Positions 45,447 through 53,732 of a DNA stretch of 64,000 bases are shown here, piece by piece. The stretch is from Candidatus Altimarinota bacterium. Its GTDB lineage: Bacteria > Patescibacteriota > Gracilibacteria > JAUYGZ01. The stretch spans positions 310,001 through 374,000 of the forward strand of contig JARGOK010000002.1 in the NCBI GenBank assembly GCA_029233985.1. Reading direction: 5' to 3'. Below the pieces are notes generated by a model that searched no databases, was not told the DNA's origin, and saw only the letters and a list, made by a program, of their open reading frames with translations. How positions within the stretch are numbered: position 1 is the stretch's first letter; each line of letters starts with the position of its first letter. The translations under genes and the position numbers were made by a program.

Positions 45447-46376
45447 CTAACCTTCATCTTCTACTCCAACCAAGTCGGAAGATGGCATCATCATTTTTTC
45501 AGAATGCTGAGGAAATGACGTTTTCAAACTCGTATGGGAGGACTGCTGCAAAGCTGAAGGATTCATATTTACATGGATATCTTGCTGCGGGAATGGGAAA
45601 GAAATACCTTCAGCATCAAAACGAAGCTTCACCATTTCATTCATCTCAAAACGAAGAGGATGATAGTTTTCATTTGCACACCACATACGACATTCGATAT
45701 CTACTGAACTCGCACCAAGATTACTCACAACAATCAAAGGCTCTTCATCTTGAATGACCTTATCGTGAGTAGTAATGATATCTCGTAAGACCTCTTTTGT
45801 TTTTTGAATATCATCACCGTATCCAATACCAAAAACCATATCCAAACGTCGGGTTTCTTGTGCAGAGTAGTTTTCTACTGTTCCATTAGAGATCGCACCA
45901 TTAGGGATCACAACCATTTTATTATCAACCGTACGCAAGATCGTATTGACGATTTGGATACTGTCAACTCGCCCTCGATGACCTTGAGTTTCGATCAAAT
46001 CCCCTACCTTAAACGGCTTGAAAAGAAGAATAAGGATCCCTCCAGCAAAATTTGAAAGACTTCCTTGAAGCGAAAGACCAATAGCCAATCCAGCAGCCCC
46101 AAGAAGAGCGATAAATGAAGTCATTTCTATTCCGACCATATTCGCTACTGTGATCAAAACAAGACCTTTCAAAAGAATCCCCACCAAACTTTCTAAAAAA
46201 CTCGACAAACTCTCATCCACTTTTTCGTGTGACAATGCTTTATTCAAAATATTTACCGCCATGCGAACCAAACGAAATCCCACAAAAAGAACAACAAGTG
46301 CCAAAAAAACCTTCGGCGCATAAGAAAGAAACAACTCAATAGCGATATCAAGATACTTCATGAAATTCAGGTCCAT
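45447..46376 (-). CDS. mscS: Small-conductance mechanosensitive channel, MscS family
   Basis: A 309-residue channel. Three hydrophobic helices in the first 90 residues end in the pore helix AALLGAAGLAIGLSLQGSLSNFAGGILIL (Gly/Ala-rich). The beta domain has FKVGDLIETQGHRGRVDSIQIVNTILRTVDNKMVVIPNGAISN, then a cytoplasmic C-terminal domain. It releases ions under membrane tension. The ATG at 46376 was taken because upstream sequence is not family-like. Divergent from the ABC exporter gene. Confidence 0.93.
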   Translation of the reverse strand: MDLNFMKYLDIAIELFLSYAPKVFLALVVLFVGFRLVRMAVNILNKALSHEKVDESLSSFLESLVGILLKGLVLITVANMVGIEMTSFIALLGAAGLAIGLSLQGSLSNFAGGILILLFKPFKVGDLIETQGHRGRVDSIQIVNTILRTVDNKMVVIPNGAISNGTVENYSAQETRRLDMVFGIGYGDDIQKTKEVLRDIITTHDKVIQDEEPLIVVSNLGASSVDIECRMWCANENYHPLRFEMNEMVKLRFDAEGISFPFPQQDIHVNMNPSALQQSSHTSLKTSFPQHSEKMMMPSSDLVGVEDEG

Positions 46377-46498
46377 AAGAAAAAAATAAAGAACAAGATA
46401 CTGAGAGTAGCAATAAATAGAGCAAATTTGAAGCAATAATAAGAAGTAATATGTATCTCACCGTAACAAAACCGCGAAACATACGTTGTAATAGTTGT

Positions 46499-48256
46499 AT
46501 GAAAAACCCTTACCTCCATCTTCTCGCAACAGCATGGCATTACGCCAAAAATCGGCGAAAAATTTTTGTGCTGAGTTACCTCATGTTCATTGTTGGCAAT
46601 CTCATCTATATGGTAGAGCCTCTCATTATGGCTCAACTCTTTAACGTACTCCAAGAAGGAGGTAAAGACACCTTTCAAGATGCTGTTATGTGGCTTTCAC
46701 TGTTTCTTCTGACTCCAATAGGGTTTTGGGCAATGCATGGCCCAGGAAGAGTTTGGGAACGACAAACCGCTTTTTATATCAAGAAAAACTTCAGCGATGA
46801 AATGTTTAAAAAAGTAACAGCACTCCCTCTTCGTTGGCACAAAGACAATCACTCAGGAAAAACCTACGACAAAATCTACAAAGCCACACGAGCACTGCAT
46901 GAATTTTCAGATACCGGATTCGACAAGCTAGCTATTATTGTAAGAATCACAGCAGCTTTCATCGCTATTCTCTATTTCATGCCTTTTTATGGATCTCTCA
47001 CTTTTGCCTTCGGATCAATCATTATTCTTGTTATGAATCGCTTCGACAAGAAGCTCATCAAATACCGTCTTGAAATGAATGAATACGACAACCGCATTGC
47101 AGCTGGACTCTTCGACTATATTTCAAACATTACCACCGTCATCACTCTTAGATTAGAAAAACTCGCAAAATCTGAAATCCTCAATCGCATCCAAAACATG
47201 TATCCCATACTCAATACAAACGCCAGAGTAAACGAAATGAAATGGTTCTCCGTTGGGATATGTGTTTCGATCATGACATTTGTTCTCATGACTCTCTATA
47301 TTTCAGAACAAACTGCACTGGGGTCAGGTATTATGCTGGGATCTATCATTGCACTGTTTCAATATATCGAGCGCTTGACACATGCTTTCTTCGAAGTTGC
47401 CTGGCAATGGGAAAATACCGTAATGGGATCAACTGATCTCAGAGGTGTAGAATCAATAAATACAGATTACGAAAAGCTCTCTAAGAAACTCCACCCCATA
47501 AAAACTCCAAAAAACTGGAAAACAATCAATATTTCACAGCTCAATTTTAGCTATGAAGACAAAAAACATCACAAACACCATTTGAAAGAAGCCAATATTG
47601 TACTGGAAAGAGGGAAAAAAATTGCCCTCGTAGGTGAAAGTGGATCAGGAAAATCCACACTCATGACCTTACTCAGGGGGCTCGACGCTCCTCAGTCTGT
47701 ACGAGCATTTGTTGATGAAAAAGAAATGCCAGATATTGGATTTCTTTCACAAATCACCACTCTCATACCTCAAGAACCAGAGATTTTCGAAAACACCATC
47801 GAACACAACGTGACCGCAGGTGTCCGGCATAAAAAACAAGACGTCACAAAATCCATAAAACTCGCCCAGTTCAAAGCAGTTGCCAAACGCCTTCCAAAAG
47901 GAATTGCTACCAATATCAAAGAACGAGGGGTAAATCTTTCAGGAGGAGAAAAACAACGCCTTGCACTCGCGAGAGGGATTTTCGCAGCAAAAAACAGCTC
48001 TATCATTCTTCTCGACGAACCAACATCGTCGGTCGACCCCACCAACGAACGAAGAATCCATCGAAACCTTTTCACTCACTTCAAAGACCGCTGCATTGTC
48101 AGCTCTATCCACCGTCTACACCTTCTTCCTCTTTTTGACACCATTTATGTACTAAGAAAAGGAAAAGTCATCGAATCAGGAAGTTTTAAAAAACTTTCAA
48201 AAGAACCAGGAGGACATTTTGCCAAACTCTGGAAAGAGTATCGAAAAGAAAATTAA
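46499..48256 (+). CDS. ABC-type exporter, fused permease and ATPase
   Basis: A 585-residue half-transporter. Residues 1-300 have about six membrane helices (ABC exporter fold). The ATPase domain follows: Walker A GESGSGKST near 384-392, signature LSGGEKQRLALARG, Walker B IILLDEPTSSVD, and the H-loop VSSIHRL. It would work as a dimer exporting a lipid, peptide or drug; the substrate is not predicted. ATG at 46451 is also possible; the one used begins with the exporter-like MKNPYLHLL. Confidence 0.85.
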   Translation: MKNPYLHLLATAWHYAKNRRKIFVLSYLMFIVGNLIYMVEPLIMAQLFNVLQEGGKDTFQDAVMWLSLFLLTPIGFWAMHGPGRVWERQTAFYIKKNFSDEMFKKVTALPLRWHKDNHSGKTYDKIYKATRALHEFSDTGFDKLAIIVRITAAFIAILYFMPFYGSLTFAFGSIIILVMNRFDKKLIKYRLEMNEYDNRIAAGLFDYISNITTVITLRLEKLAKSEILNRIQNMYPILNTNARVNEMKWFSVGICVSIMTFVLMTLYISEQTALGSGIMLGSIIALFQYIERLTHAFFEVAWQWENTVMGSTDLRGVESINTDYEKLSKKLHPIKTPKNWKTINISQLNFSYEDKKHHKHHLKEANIVLERGKKIALVGESGSGKSTLMTLLRGLDAPQSVRAFVDEKEMPDIGFLSQITTLIPQEPEIFENTIEHNVTAGVRHKKQDVTKSIKLAQFKAVAKRLPKGIATNIKERGVNLSGGEKQRLALARGIFAAKNSSIILLDEPTSSVDPTNERRIHRNLFTHFKDRCIVSSIHRLHLLPLFDTIYVLRKGKVIESGSFKKLSKEPGGHFAKLWKEYRKEN

Positions 48257-48287
48257 AAAACTTCAAAAACAATGTCGACATAATAAG

Positions 48288-48316
48288 TTGACAATTAAAG
48301 ATGCAACACTTACAAT
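48288..48316 (+). promoter_or_regulatory. Strong sigma-70-type promoter of the 48.5 kb gene
   Basis: TTGACA (48288-48293), exactly 17 bases, then TACAAT (48311-48316). It fits the bacterial consensus closely and would start a transcript near 48323. Confidence 0.75.
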
Positions 48317-48360
48317 GCGTTCTCTCATTACAGAGATCGTTCTTTGACAGCACAAAGTAT

Positions 48361-48488
48361 GTTTTGACCAGTACTCAGGGACCCTTCTGCACCTTTTGGT
48401 ATAGAGCGCTAACCGCTTTGATAAGGGATTAAGTATAACCTTATCACCTCAAGTATCAGTAGGGGGTTCACTCTCTGCTGGTCAAAAC
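48361..48488 (+). ncRNA. Candidate structured 5' leader RNA
   Basis: A multi-branched fold is seen: P1 11 bp GTTTTGACCAG/CTGGTCAAAAC (48361-48371 with 48478-48488), P2 about 7 bp (48379-48385 with 48463-48469, G-U allowed), and two hairpins, AGCG/CGCT (48405-48408 with 48414-48417) and GATAAGG/CCTTATC (48420-48426 with 48439-48445). It lies about 40 bases after a strong promoter and ends about 19 bases before the start codon of an unknown protein. It matches no riboswitch I know. Confidence 0.6.
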
Positions 48489-48507
48489 AACAACAGAAAA
48501 AAGAATC

Positions 48508-49305
48508 ATGAATCAAGACTCGTCCACCCTAGAGGTGGAAAAAAAAGCCGCTTTGGCCTTCGTCGCACAATATGAGATTATGCCAGAAGTCGAAAGACTC
48601 ACAGATTTTATCATTTCCGAACCTGAGCATTATCCTCAGCTAAAAGACCTGAGTGTGCTCATCAAAGAAGAGTCTAAAAAGAGTACTCTAGGAGAAATCC
48701 TTAATTCCATCATCAGAGATGGAGATTCTGAAAATGGATGTATTTGCGGCCGACCAGGTTGCAAAAACTTCCCAAATCACCAAGAATCTAATGTGAAATT
48801 CGAAGGCATAGATGGTCATGAAATGACCAATACTCTCAATCTCCTCATGGGAAAGAATGAAAAACCAAAGCAATTCGGGTTCATTCTTCCCGGAGAAGAT
48901 GCAAATAAAATCCCAAGCCACTGTCAAGATGAAGCTTTTAGTATCCTTGCTTCTCGAGTTACTTCAGCGGTGCTGAAGCACATCCCATTTGCAATGAGCC
49001 GTCAGGATCGTCTTCTTTCAGTTGGTAGGGAAAAACTGACTCATGAAGAAATAGAGACAAAGCAGCAAATGAGAGAACTCAAGCTAGTAATGGAAAAACT
49101 CGAGCTCGCTCAGAAAAACAATGCCTCAAATAAAAAAATCGAGCTAGCCAAAAAAGCCGGAACGCTCCTAAGGGCACAAAAAACCCTTAGTGAACACTTC
49201 CCAGACATAAAGCTGAATTATGCTGAAAAGTTTGTCGATCCTGCACATCAACCTTCTGAAGATCAAAAAATGTCCATAGACGCCGTAAAGGAAGGCGTTT
49301 ACTAA
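48508..49305 (+). CDS. Unknown protein with CxC-C-H motif
   Basis: A 265-residue soluble protein. CIC (78, 80), Cys 85 and His 91 in GCICGRPGCKNFPNH suggest a small metal-binding site. Residues about 175-245 form a charged helix or coiled coil (KQQMRELKLVMEKLELAQKNN). I recognise no family. It stands alone between a strong promoter with a structured leader and a terminator, so it is regulated separately from its neighbours. Confidence 0.6.
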   Translation: MNQDSSTLEVEKKAALAFVAQYEIMPEVERLTDFIISEPEHYPQLKDLSVLIKEESKKSTLGEILNSIIRDGDSENGCICGRPGCKNFPNHQESNVKFEGIDGHEMTNTLNLLMGKNEKPKQFGFILPGEDANKIPSHCQDEAFSILASRVTSAVLKHIPFAMSRQDRLLSVGREKLTHEEIETKQQMRELKLVMEKLELAQKNNASNKKIELAKKAGTLLRAQKTLSEHFPDIKLNYAEKFVDPAHQPSEDQKMSIDAVKEGVY

Positions 49306-49314
49306 TTTTTTCAC

Positions 49315-49327
49315 TGACCAGCAGAGA
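49315..49327 (+). promoter_or_regulatory. 3'-UTR segment complementary to the leader RNA
   Basis: TGACCAGCAGAGA here is the exact reverse complement of 48472-48484 in the leader. It may compete with the leader's own stem. It ends four bases before the terminator. Confidence 0.5.
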
Positions 49328-49330
49328 CTA

Positions 49331-49363
49331 AGATCGTTCCCCTCGGGGTTCGGTCTTTTTCTA
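49331..49363 (+). terminator. Terminator of the 48.5 kb gene
   Basis: AGATCG-TT-CCCC pairs with GGGG-TT-CGGTCT, a two-part stem with a G-U, then TTTTTC. Confidence 0.75.
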
Positions 49364-49456
49364 GTAATTATCTTTTCTATAAAGAATATCCTGTGAAGAG
49401 AAAGTAATGCTATGCTCTTACAGCTAGGAATCAAATAAACTAAACCCTCACAAGCT

Positions 49457-50788
49457 ATGATCGACCTCAATCCCGAATTTCAACAAGCCATCAAACGAAT
49501 CGAATCAGGTGAATCAAACCTCTTCATCACTGGAAAAGCCGGAACAGGAAAATCTACTCTTCTGGAATATTTTCGAAACAATACCGACAAAAAAGTGGCG
49601 ATCTTAGCACCGACAGGAGTCGCTGCTCTGAATGTGAACGGACAAACCATTCATTCATTTTTTCATTTCACTCCGTACATCACTCCAAAAGATGCCAAAG
49701 ATCAGAGAGTATCGACTGAACTAAAAAATATTATCAATAGTGTCGACATCATCATTATCGATGAAGTCTCAATGGTTCGTGCAGACCTCATGGATTGTGT
49801 GGATCAAGCTTTGAGAAACTGTGTTGGAGACCCATATGTTCCCTTTGGAGGTATTCAAATGGTCTTCATTGGCGACATTTACCAATTGCCTCCAGTTGTA
49901 TCAGGAGATGAAGAACGAGAAATGTTCAAGAGCGTCTATCCGAGCCCTTATTTCTTTGATGCTCATGTCTTTCAAGACGGCACCATAAACCATATCGAAC
50001 TCACCACGATCTATCGTCAACAAGACCAAGACTTTATCAACCTCCTCAGCAGTATTCGAAACAACACGGTAGGACATCAACATCTTCAGTATCTCAATCA
50101 ACGCCACAACCCAACCTATCAAACTCAAGAAAGTGAAATCACTCTCACCACCACAAACGCCGCTGCTCGTGAGATCAATCAAGAAGAACTCCAACGTCTC
50201 GAGGGAGAAATGACCGTCTTCGAAGGGAAAGCAACAGGTGGCTTTGAAAACAAACAACTGCCAACTGAGGAAATCTTGAAGATCAAAAAGAAAGCACAGG
50301 TCATGATGCTCAATAACGATCCAGCAGGACGCTGGGTGAATGGAAGTATGGGAGTAGTAGAAGCTATTGGCTGGGACGACGAACGAGAACAAGATGTGCT
50401 GAAGGTACGTCTCTCTACGGGCAAAATTGTGGATGTGCTTCCTCACACCTGGGACCTCAATCGCTATCTTTACGATGCTGACAGTCAAAGCCTCGATACT
50501 GAAGCCATAGGATCATTCACTCAGTATCCTCTCCGACTGGCATGGGCTGTTACCATCCACAAAAGCCAAGGAAAGACTTTTGATAGAGTTGTAGTCGATA
50601 TCGGACGAGGAACATTCGCTCATGGTCAAATGTATGTAGCCTTGAGTCGTTGTACCAGCATGGACGGTCTCATTTTGAGAAAAGCAATTGAAAAACGTCA
50701 CATCAAAATGGACTGGAGAGTCAGCAATTTTATGAAAGACCAAGAAAACATGTGGCAAGCTGGCCAAGGAATGATGAAAAACATGTAA
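49457..50788 (+). CDS. Pif1/RecD-like superfamily 1 DNA helicase
   Basis: A 443-residue helicase. Walker A FITGKAGTGKST (about 22-33), APTGVAALNVNGQTIHSFF (motif Ia), IIIDEVSMV (motif II), and the C-terminal LAWAVTIHKSQGKTFDRVVVDIG and YVALSRCTSMDGLIL match Pif1-like helicases. These unwind DNA 5' to 3' in replication and repair. Length is near the short bacterial form. It lies 30-40 bases before the GNAT gene on the other strand. Confidence 0.9.
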   Translation: MIDLNPEFQQAIKRIESGESNLFITGKAGTGKSTLLEYFRNNTDKKVAILAPTGVAALNVNGQTIHSFFHFTPYITPKDAKDQRVSTELKNIINSVDIIIIDEVSMVRADLMDCVDQALRNCVGDPYVPFGGIQMVFIGDIYQLPPVVSGDEEREMFKSVYPSPYFFDAHVFQDGTINHIELTTIYRQQDQDFINLLSSIRNNTVGHQHLQYLNQRHNPTYQTQESEITLTTTNAAAREINQEELQRLEGEMTVFEGKATGGFENKQLPTEEILKIKKKAQVMMLNNDPAGRWVNGSMGVVEAIGWDDEREQDVLKVRLSTGKIVDVLPHTWDLNRYLYDADSQSLDTEAIGSFTQYPLRLAWAVTIHKSQGKTFDRVVVDIGRGTFAHGQMYVALSRCTSMDGLILRKAIEKRHIKMDWRVSNFMKDQENMWQAGQGMMKNM

Positions 50789-50825
50789 GCTCTCCAAAAA
50801 GACGACCTCCTCACTAAAAAGTCTC

Positions 50826-51284
50826 TTATTTAGAGTTCACAAGATCCTTCTTCATATCAATGAATAGTACCGTAAAAGTCCCCATAGCCACCTGTCCTTT
50901 TTCAATGGTTTGAAAGCCTTCTTTTAGATAAAAAGATTCAGCAAAAAAAGACGACTCTACTTTCAAAAATTCCAGCTTTTTTTGAGCATACTGCTCTAAT
51001 TCCCGATAAAGAGTCGTTCCAATATTTTCATGATGATAATGAGGATCGACATAAAGTCCTTCTATCGTCTCAGCATTTAGAGATGCATACCCCAATATGA
51101 TCCCTTCACGATCATATACCCATACTCGGTCATACTTCTGGAACTGTTCATCCAACCATCCTCCTGTTCTTTTCTCACACAGCAACTCTTTCAAATCAGG
51201 CTCATACTCCTCCATCACATCCAAACACGCCCTCATTATTTCAGAACAACGCTCAGCATCTTTTTTTTCGTACGATCGAATCAT
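50826..51284 (-). CDS. GNAT-family N-acetyltransferase
   Basis: A 152-residue protein. IRSYEKKDAERCSEIMRACLDVM, then ILGYASLNAETIEGLYVDPHYHHENIGTTLYRELEQYAQKK is the GNAT core, with the acetyl-CoA loop (HENIGT rather than the usual R/QxxGxG/A). KVESSFFAESFYLKEGFQTI follows. The ATG at 51284 was chosen after the first three residues. Acceptor unknown. Confidence 0.85.
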   Translation of the reverse strand: MIRSYEKKDAERCSEIMRACLDVMEEYEPDLKELLCEKRTGGWLDEQFQKYDRVWVYDREGIILGYASLNAETIEGLYVDPHYHHENIGTTLYRELEQYAQKKLEFLKVESSFFAESFYLKEGFQTIEKGQVAMGTFTVLFIDMKKDLVNSK

Positions 51285-51392
51285 AAATAACATTATTCAA
51301 AACAACACCCCTTATTCCAAGCTACTCTATCTGGGAAGGCCTCCCCTGACAAGTGACCACGGAAAAAGAAACTACTTCAAAGTGTAAAAATC

Positions 51393-51423
51393 AAAAAAGA
51401 CCCTCAAAATAAGGGTCTTTTTG
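51393..51423 (-). terminator. Terminator of the DUF378 gene
   Basis: AAAAGACCCT/AGGGTCTTTT stem with a short loop, T run on the minus strand, about 20 bases past the DUF378 stop. Confidence 0.85.
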
Positions 51424-51440
51424 ATTCAAAAAATGCATAC

Positions 51441-51683
51441 TTATTTAGTACTACATTTTTTACTACAACTAACAATTGACACAACAGCTGAAAGTCCTAC
51501 GAGAACATATACAATAGCTTGTACAGTTGGCCAAGATCCAAGAAGCATCGCTACAAGATCCCAGCTCCATCCTTTTCCAGCGAGCATTCCTGCTCCAACG
51601 AGACCCCAATTAAGACCTCCAACAATAAGGAGAACCTTTGCAATGCACCCTACAGAACCACATGAACCATCTTTCATAACCAA
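51441..51683 (-). CDS. DUF378 small membrane protein
   Basis: An 80-residue protein. CIAKVLLIVGGLNWGLVGAGML, then LLGSWPTVQAIVYVLVGLSAVVSIV, are the two helices of the DUF378 (YuzA-like) family. Extra Cys at both ends (GSCGSVGC and SCSKKCSTK) are less common. ATG two codons in is equally good. Function unknown. Confidence 0.9.
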   Translation of the reverse strand: MVMKDGSCGSVGCIAKVLLIVGGLNWGLVGAGMLAGKGWSWDLVAMLLGSWPTVQAIVYVLVGLSAVVSIVSCSKKCSTK

Positions 51684-51810
51684 GAAAATAAAGAATAAAT
51701 AGTTACTCTTATTATACGCTTATGAGCCCAAAATGATATGTACTAGACCAGATAAAAGATAAGACTCAAGGGGGAGAATATCTGCTATAATACCCCTATA
51801 ATCATTCGTC

Positions 51811-51975
51811 ATGTTCACTCTCGGCGCATTCGCCATCATAATAAATTCAAAAGATGAGGTCCTCCTAGCTCAGAGAAATGACACCACTTCAAAAAGAACG
51901 ATATTCCAAAGAACCTTTCACCAAATCATCGTGAAAGAATCACAGATTATTTTTCCAAAGAAAGAACACAAATAA
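51811..51975 (+). pseudogene. NUDIX hydrolase remnant
   Basis: A 54-residue open frame starting MFTLGAFAIIINSKDEVLLAQRND, the N-terminal beta strands of a NUDIX hydrolase. The family then continues to the Nudix box (GX5EX7REUXEEXGU), which is missing; the rest is unrelated. The protein cannot work as a NUDIX enzyme. Too short for usual gene finders. Confidence 0.7.
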
Positions 51976-52011
51976 TGAAGATACAAACAAATAAGCAACT
52001 TAAAACAACAC

Positions 52012-52209
52012 ATGAACATCTCTAAAATCTCAACATTACTGGTCATTTCTCTCCTCCTCATTGGATGTACAGGAAAACCCACAACTATACCTCCTCCAGG
52101 ATACACCGTAATCCCCGAATGTATCGAAGACTGCAAACAAGCCACCTCATTAATAAAATCCATCGATAGCTGTATCGAAAAATGCTACGAAATCCATTAT
52201 CCACCGTAA
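52012..52209 (+). CDS. Small Cys-rich lipoprotein
   Basis: A 65-residue protein with lipobox LIGC (Cys 19) and a short mature part with four further Cys (PECIEDCK and SCIEKCYEI), in a CxxxC pattern. It is likely lipid-anchored and disulfide-bearing. Function unknown. Confidence 0.65.
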   Translation: MNISKISTLLVISLLLIGCTGKPTTIPPPGYTVIPECIEDCKQATSLIKSIDSCIEKCYEIHYPP

Positions 52210-52422
52210 AATCACCGATATAAACTTACAAATAAAAGCACGAACCTAGCCAACACAGAAATATACAAATATAAACTACGAACTGCCTACTCTTAACTCC
52301 CAACTCCTATCTCTCAACTCCAAACGGCAATATCAATTGCAGAAAAAGCCGGTCAAAAACTGCTCAAACATTTCGGTGAATCACCTCCAATCACTCGAGG
52401 AACACCAAAAGAAGTCAAATCT

Positions 52423-53088
52423 ATGTTCGACGATATCGCCGATGAGATTATCAAACAAGAACTAGAAACCCATTTCCCTACGCAGTCTTATCTGACAGAA
52501 GAAACAGGAATGGTCGACAAAGGGTCCGAAGAACTCTGGATTATAGATCCTCTAGATGGCACAGGAAACTATGTGAATTCAAACCCTTTCTTTGCAGTCT
52601 CTATCGCCCTCTGGAAAAACAACGAACCAGTACTTTGCATCATTGAAGCACCAGAATTAGGAGAGCGGTACATAGCCGAACGAGGAAAAGGAGCACAAAT
52701 GATCAAGATCAATTCAAAAAAAATAATCACCACAACAATATCAACAACCACTACTCTTGCTCAAGCCTACCTCGTCTACTGTGAAGGTGGCGTGGTCAAT
52801 CGCAACGAAGTACTCCCACTCCTCATCAATAATTTTCCTCAAGTCAAAGACATGCGAAAACTAGGATCAGCAGCTCTCGAGCTCGCGTGGGTCGGTACAG
52901 GAAGAGCTGATGCATATCTGACTCAAGATATCTCACTCTGGGATATAGCAGCCGGAGTCCTCTTCGTCACCGAATCAGGTGGAAAAATAACCGACCTCAA
53001 AAACCAACCCCTCAGCTGGCAAGACATCGCCAAAAACAAAGAAGTAAGCCTTATCGCCTCCAACGGACACCTCAAACTAAGCACCTAA
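52423..53088 (+). CDS. Inositol-monophosphatase-family protein, start codon problem
   Basis: The IMPase fold is clear: EETGMVDKGSEELWIIDPLDGTGNYVNSNPFFAVSIALW (metal-binding D-x-LDGT) and LWDIAAGVLFVTESGGKITD (second metal site, WD-x-AAG). Reading in frame upstream gives AISIAEKAGQKLLKHFGE and so on from 52327, the family's N-terminus, but there is no ATG/GTG/TTG between the TAA at 52294 and the ATG at 52423. The first ATG would remove about 32 family residues. It may start at a rare ATA/ATT/ATC, or be a damaged gene. Activity would be phosphate removal from inositol- or sugar-phosphates, or 3'-phospho-nucleotides. Confidence 0.75.
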   Translation: MFDDIADEIIKQELETHFPTQSYLTEETGMVDKGSEELWIIDPLDGTGNYVNSNPFFAVSIALWKNNEPVLCIIEAPELGERYIAERGKGAQMIKINSKKIITTTISTTTTLAQAYLVYCEGGVVNRNEVLPLLINNFPQVKDMRKLGSAALELAWVGTGRADAYLTQDISLWDIAAGVLFVTESGGKITDLKNQPLSWQDIAKNKEVSLIASNGHLKLST

Positions 53089-53130
53089 AAAATCACAATC
53101 TTCTTAGCGCTTACAAATTTCCCACCATTC

Positions 53131-53598
53131 CTACTTTTTTCCATACACATCCAAACACTCCATCAACACCTCAAGCTCAGAAGCACGCCTCAAACAGATC
53201 CGCTTTCGACGGAGACGAACACACTCTACTCGAAGATCCTCGTCTCGAAGGTCAATCTCTCCTTTCAAGCATGAAGTCAGTTCTTCAGTAGCTGTGGTTA
53301 AGTGTTCTTTTTGATAATCAGAAAAAACAAACACTTTTGGTTTTTCTTCAATAACTTCTTCAGCTTCCTCAGGTTCTTCAATCATTTCTTCTCCAACATC
53401 TGCTGCTCCTTTCAATGTTCCTCCTTCAGAGGAAACTAATACAAACTCTTCATCAGGCAATGATACTTTTCGAAGACGATCTGCAAAATTCATTTGAATC
53501 GCGACAACAAGCACTACAAGACTCAAGAGCCCCAACATTAATGAAAGACTATACTGTACCCTTGCCTTTGAAAGCGTATTCTTTAACCTGTTTTTCAT
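53131..53598 (-). CDS. Membrane-anchored acidic protein
   Basis: A 155-residue protein with an N-terminal membrane anchor (about 18-36), then an acidic region (EEPEEAEEVIEEKPKV), and a C-terminal segment with six Cys and many Arg (CLKGEIDLRDEDLRVECVRLRRKRICLRRASELEVLMECL). Function unknown. Confidence 0.55.
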   Translation of the reverse strand: MKNRLKNTLSKARVQYSLSLMLGLLSLVVLVVAIQMNFADRLRKVSLPDEEFVLVSSEGGTLKGAADVGEEMIEEPEEAEEVIEEKPKVFVFSDYQKEHLTTATEELTSCLKGEIDLRDEDLRVECVRLRRKRICLRRASELEVLMECLDVYGKK

Positions 53599-53678
53599 AA
53601 AAAAAAAATCTAAATTTCATATCATAATACCATAAAAAAGGCCCAATAGGAACCAAATCATCAATAAAAGCTCACACC

Positions 53679-53698
53679 AAAGACGCGATAAATCGACG
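53679..53698. repeat. Second copy of the 20-base GACGCGATAAATCG repeat
   Basis: Identical over 20 bases to 39651-39670, in the gap between the acidic-protein gene and nadB. Confidence 0.8.
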
Positions 53699-53732
53699 AG
53701 TCTACAAGAAGCGTAAGGACTCCTTCTTTTTC

